A DNA stretch of 64,000 nt. Source: Pedobacter sp. W3I1 (GTDB lineage: Bacteria; Bacteroidota; Bacteroidia; Sphingobacteriales; Sphingobacteriaceae). Positions 61,548 through 64,000 of the stretch are shown piece by piece. Position 1 is the first letter of the stretch; each line of letters begins with the position of its first letter. The position numbers and the translations under genes were made by a program. Below the pieces are notes generated by a model that saw only the letters and a list, made by a program, of their open reading frames with translations, ran no database searches and had not been told where the DNA came from. The stretch is from contig NZ_JAUSXN010000001.1 of NCBI RefSeq assembly GCF_030816015.1, forward strand, positions 4,402,001 to 4,466,000. The letters run 5' to 3'.

Positions 61548-64000
61548 TTAAAAGCTCCCCTTTAGTCCAAGGGTAAATCCTCTGGCAGGACTAATCCTGT
61601 CGAGGTTATCTGGATCAAGGCCGAACTTATTGGCCCTCCATATTATTCCAAGGTCCGAGGAATTCAGATAAACATCAAGCGAACGGAACGGGAACCGCCA
61701 CCTCTCAGCATTGAGGTGGTAACTCAGGTTGACATAATCCAACCTGATCTGATCAGCAGGAACAATATTAACTTCAGCATTAGCATAGAATGAATCTCTT
61801 AGTGAATTTAACGGATAGGTAAATGAAGGAATATCAGTGACCTGCTCATCCCCCGGCTTCTGCCACCTACTGGAATAATCACTGTTTGTAATGCCGGAAT
61901 TCGCCAGCCCAAAATATCCGATACTGCTTTTTTTCATAAAATAGCCAAGCTTGAAGCTTATATTGAATGAAACCGTGAGATTTTTATAGGCAAACGAATT
62001 GATTAGCGACCCAAAATATACCGGGTTAGCCGGGCCTATATAATTTATATTGCCAGCATTCAAACGTCCTTCTGTTGCAATCGCAGAATAGTTTGTACTT
62101 AAAACCCCATTCAGATACCCCTGTGGATTTCCCAATCCATCAAGTGCGCCCCATTTATATGCAGAAATTGAATAAAGCGGCAACCCTACAACCGGAGTAA
62201 TTTCGCGGCCACCGCTGAGCAGTTTTGACAAATTATTGTTCGCAGAATAATATTTCACTGTCTTGCTTTTATTCTGGCTGAGATAAAGATCTGTTGACCA
62301 TTTAAAATTTCCACCTGAAATATTTCTGCTGTGCAATTCTGCATCAAAACCTCTACCCTCCATATCTGCCACGTTCCGTGTCAGTTCATCAGACCCGCCC
62401 CAGGTAGTATAGTCATATAGAAACGACCCATATAGATCTGATCCATGCTTTTTATAGACCGAAAAAGATCCCGTCAAACGCTCCTTTGCAAGGGCGAAAT
62501 CAATTTTCAGGTTGTACTGTCCAAGTTCCTCCCACCTAAGTTCCGGGTTATTAATTCCCCTGATCCTTATGAACGGAAGGTTGTTCAATGTATTTGTGCT
62601 CGCGACAGCAACGGCCTGTGCTGTTTTTGAAAGGTCAACATTGCCGCTCTTTCCGTAGGTGGCCGAAAGCCTCAAAACCGGAAGCCAGGGGATATCGTAA
62701 AAATCTTCCTGTGAAAGTGACCATCCAAGGCCTACTGACCATAAAGGTTTCCATTTATCATTTGTTTCCGCGCCAAAAACATTCGAGCCGTCCCTTCTCA
62801 GACTTCCTGAAACCCGGTATTTCCCTTTATAACTATATGATGCATTAGTGTAAAAACTCAAAAACCGATATTGATTACTGGTAAGGCTAAGCGAATTTGG
62901 AACTTGCTGATTTGCTCCCGTGATAAAATGTGGGTAAAGCCCCACCAGGTCCACAGGCTGATAAACCAATGGGTCTTCCCGATAACCATACATCGAATTC
63001 CCATTACCAATCGTCTGTCCCTCCCTGGCCTCGGCACCCATTATAGCAGTTATAGAAGAAACCCCTATGTTTTTATTAAAGTTCAACTGCAATCTTCCGG
63101 TAGCGGAATTCACCTCACTGGTACCTGTATTGAGTATTCCTCCCAAAGGAACAATGTACTTAACAACACCGGTGGAACGGTTCAGCTGGCTGAAGGAATT
63201 AATGACATTCCGGGCAAAATAACTCCCCATATCAAAATGCTGGACATTTGTCCCATTCTGCTTTTGCCTTTGGTATCCTGCCTCTAAGTCAAGATCATTT
63301 GTAAAGCGGTATTTCAGCGCAACCGACCCCAGTATTTCCTGCCTTGAAGTCGTAGCAATAGCATGCTTGTAGTCCTCTGTTGGATAACTGTTCCAGTCAA
63401 GCAGCTTTCCATTTCCCAAAGTATCAACGAATGCTGGTCTGTAGGTCTGTGCCCATTTTATTGAATTTCCAGATGCATCCCTTAAAAACTGATAAGGTTG
63501 CCTGCCCGCATAAGTAATAGATCCATAGGAAGGCCTTCCTGATTTTGTAGATGCAAAACTTAAGTTTAAAGACGTTGATAGCCATAGTTTCGGAGTAATT
63601 AAAATATCATTAGAAAACCTTAAATTATATCTTTTTGAAACTGCATAATTCTGGTCGTAAGCATTATCCAGCCCTCCGGTTATTGAGTAAGCATGCTTTG
63701 CTGTACCAGATCTTATATTCAGCCCATACTGCTGGGTAAGCGCATGCGTATAAAACTCATTCAACCAATCCTGTTTAAGATTCCCTGAGCGGAAAGCATC
63801 CAGTTTACTATTAACCTCTGCATCGGAAAGTTTACCATTGCGTCTTGCCAAAAAGAGCTCCACAGCAGGTGAAAGGGCAGCATAACCATTGTTTATCCTG
63901 TTATTGAAAAACCCGTTATCAAAAAGAAACTTTTCTGCCTCAATATTTTCTGAAACAGTCATTTCTGAAAGGGAATTTAAATCAGGCATCGATTTAATCG
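61548..64000 (-). CDS. SusC/RagA-family TonB-dependent transporter, C-terminal part
   Basis: About 817 residues visible; the frame stays open to the window edge, so the signal peptide, carboxypeptidase-like domain and plug lie outside. Many beta-barrel strands (NLRFSNDILITPKLWLSTSL, YRVSGSLRRDGSNVFGAETN, FGLDPDNLDRISPARGFTLG) and the typical SusC C-terminus ending GLKGSF. It would import a large nutrient captured by the SusD partner. Confidence 0.9.
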   Translation of the reverse strand, partial: IKSMPDLNSLSEMTVSENIEAEKFLFDNGFFNNRINNGYAALSPAVELFLARRNGKLSDAEVNSKLDAFRSGNLKQDWLNEFYTHALTQQYGLNIRSGTAKHAYSITGGLDNAYDQNYAVSKRYNLRFSNDILITPKLWLSTSLNLSFASTKSGRPSYGSITYAGRQPYQFLRDASGNSIKWAQTYRPAFVDTLGNGKLLDWNSYPTEDYKHAIATTSRQEILGSVALKYRFTNDLDLEAGYQRQKQNGTNVQHFDMGSYFARNVINSFSQLNRSTGVVKYIVPLGGILNTGTSEVNSATGRLQLNFNKNIGVSSITAIMGAEAREGQTIGNGNSMYGYREDPLVYQPVDLVGLYPHFITGANQQVPNSLSLTSNQYRFLSFYTNASYSYKGKYRVSGSLRRDGSNVFGAETNDKWKPLWSVGLGWSLSQEDFYDIPWLPVLRLSATYGKSGNVDLSKTAQAVAVASTNTLNNLPFIRIRGINNPELRWEELGQYNLKIDFALAKERLTGSFSVYKKHGSDLYGSFLYDYTTWGGSDELTRNVADMEGRGFDAELHSRNISGGNFKWSTDLYLSQNKSKTVKYYSANNNLSKLLSGGREITPVVGLPLYSISAYKWGALDGLGNPQGYLNGVLSTNYSAIATEGRLNAGNINYIGPANPVYFGSLINSFAYKNLTVSFNISFKLGYFMKKSSIGYFGLANSGITNSDYSSRWQKPGDEQVTDIPSFTYPLNSLRDSFYANAEVNIVPADQIRLDYVNLSYHLNAERWRFPFRSLDVYLNSSDLGIIWRANKFGLDPDNLDRISPARGFTLGLKGSF

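Overview
The window looks like chromosome of a Bacteroidota bacterium of the Sphingobacteriaceae, probably Pedobacter or a close relative. The reasons are a fused MurF-Alr, SusC/SusD genes, CTnDOT-type tra genes, promoters of the TTG-N19-TAnnTTTG type, and intergenic GTCATGCTGAA...TTCAGCATGACG palindromes. The assignment rests on gene content; no database search was possible.

Layout. 1-5.3 kb: a TetR-controlled RND efflux operon (tetR, adaptor, pump, start of the outer-membrane factor) with matching TetR-type operator palindromes. 6.2-10.45 kb: trpDFBA on the minus strand, preceded by a 17-residue leader peptide with three consecutive Trp codons and an intrinsic terminator, i.e. a trp attenuator. 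trpE, trpG and trpC are not here. 10.5-22.9 kb: ordinary chromosome (Kir channel, SDR, phosphodiesterase-like protein, recR, Na+/solute symporter, LOG protein, a tandem pair of unknown proteins, ArsC-like, DUF502, murF-alr, recX), with dispersed palindromic repeats and one 491-bp MITE-like element with perfect inverted ends and an 8-bp target duplication. 22.97-23.2 kb: tRNA-Gly(GCC) and tRNA-Leu(TAA).

From tRNA-Leu onward an integrative and conjugative element (ICE) begins. It holds a large serine recombinase whose reading frame runs antisense through tRNA-Leu, DUF3945/DUF4099-like accessory genes, an M23 peptidase, a VirD4-type coupling protein, and tra genes read N-M-L-K-J-(four secreted proteins)-G-F-E-E-A, then relaxase MobB and MobA (23-44 kb). 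Beyond a non-coding stretch (43.8-45.0 kb) is an island of Rhs/YD-repeat polymorphic toxins (45-56 kb). It has an intact two-gene Rhs system with immunity gene, an orphan toxin tip killed by a nonsense codon, a collapsed Rhs locus reduced to its two ends plus immunity gene, and a DUF3805-like immunity gene with an internal stop. Then come an integrase fragment, an excisionase-like HTH gene, an RteC-like candidate and a Crp-like regulator; GTGGTA-N5-TACCAC palindromes sit beside these regulators. 59.1-64 kb: MauE-like and DUF6520-like genes convergent with a SusD/SusC pair; SusC runs off the window. The right end of the ICE was not located.

How they work together: the tra/mob operon would build a type IV secretion machine and nick the DNA, the recombinase would integrate and excise it, and the Rhs island is carried cargo that turns over its toxin tips. 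The most notable points are the trp attenuator, the Rhs tip graveyard, the shared palindromes beside the regulators, the MITE and a G9 tract in traG.
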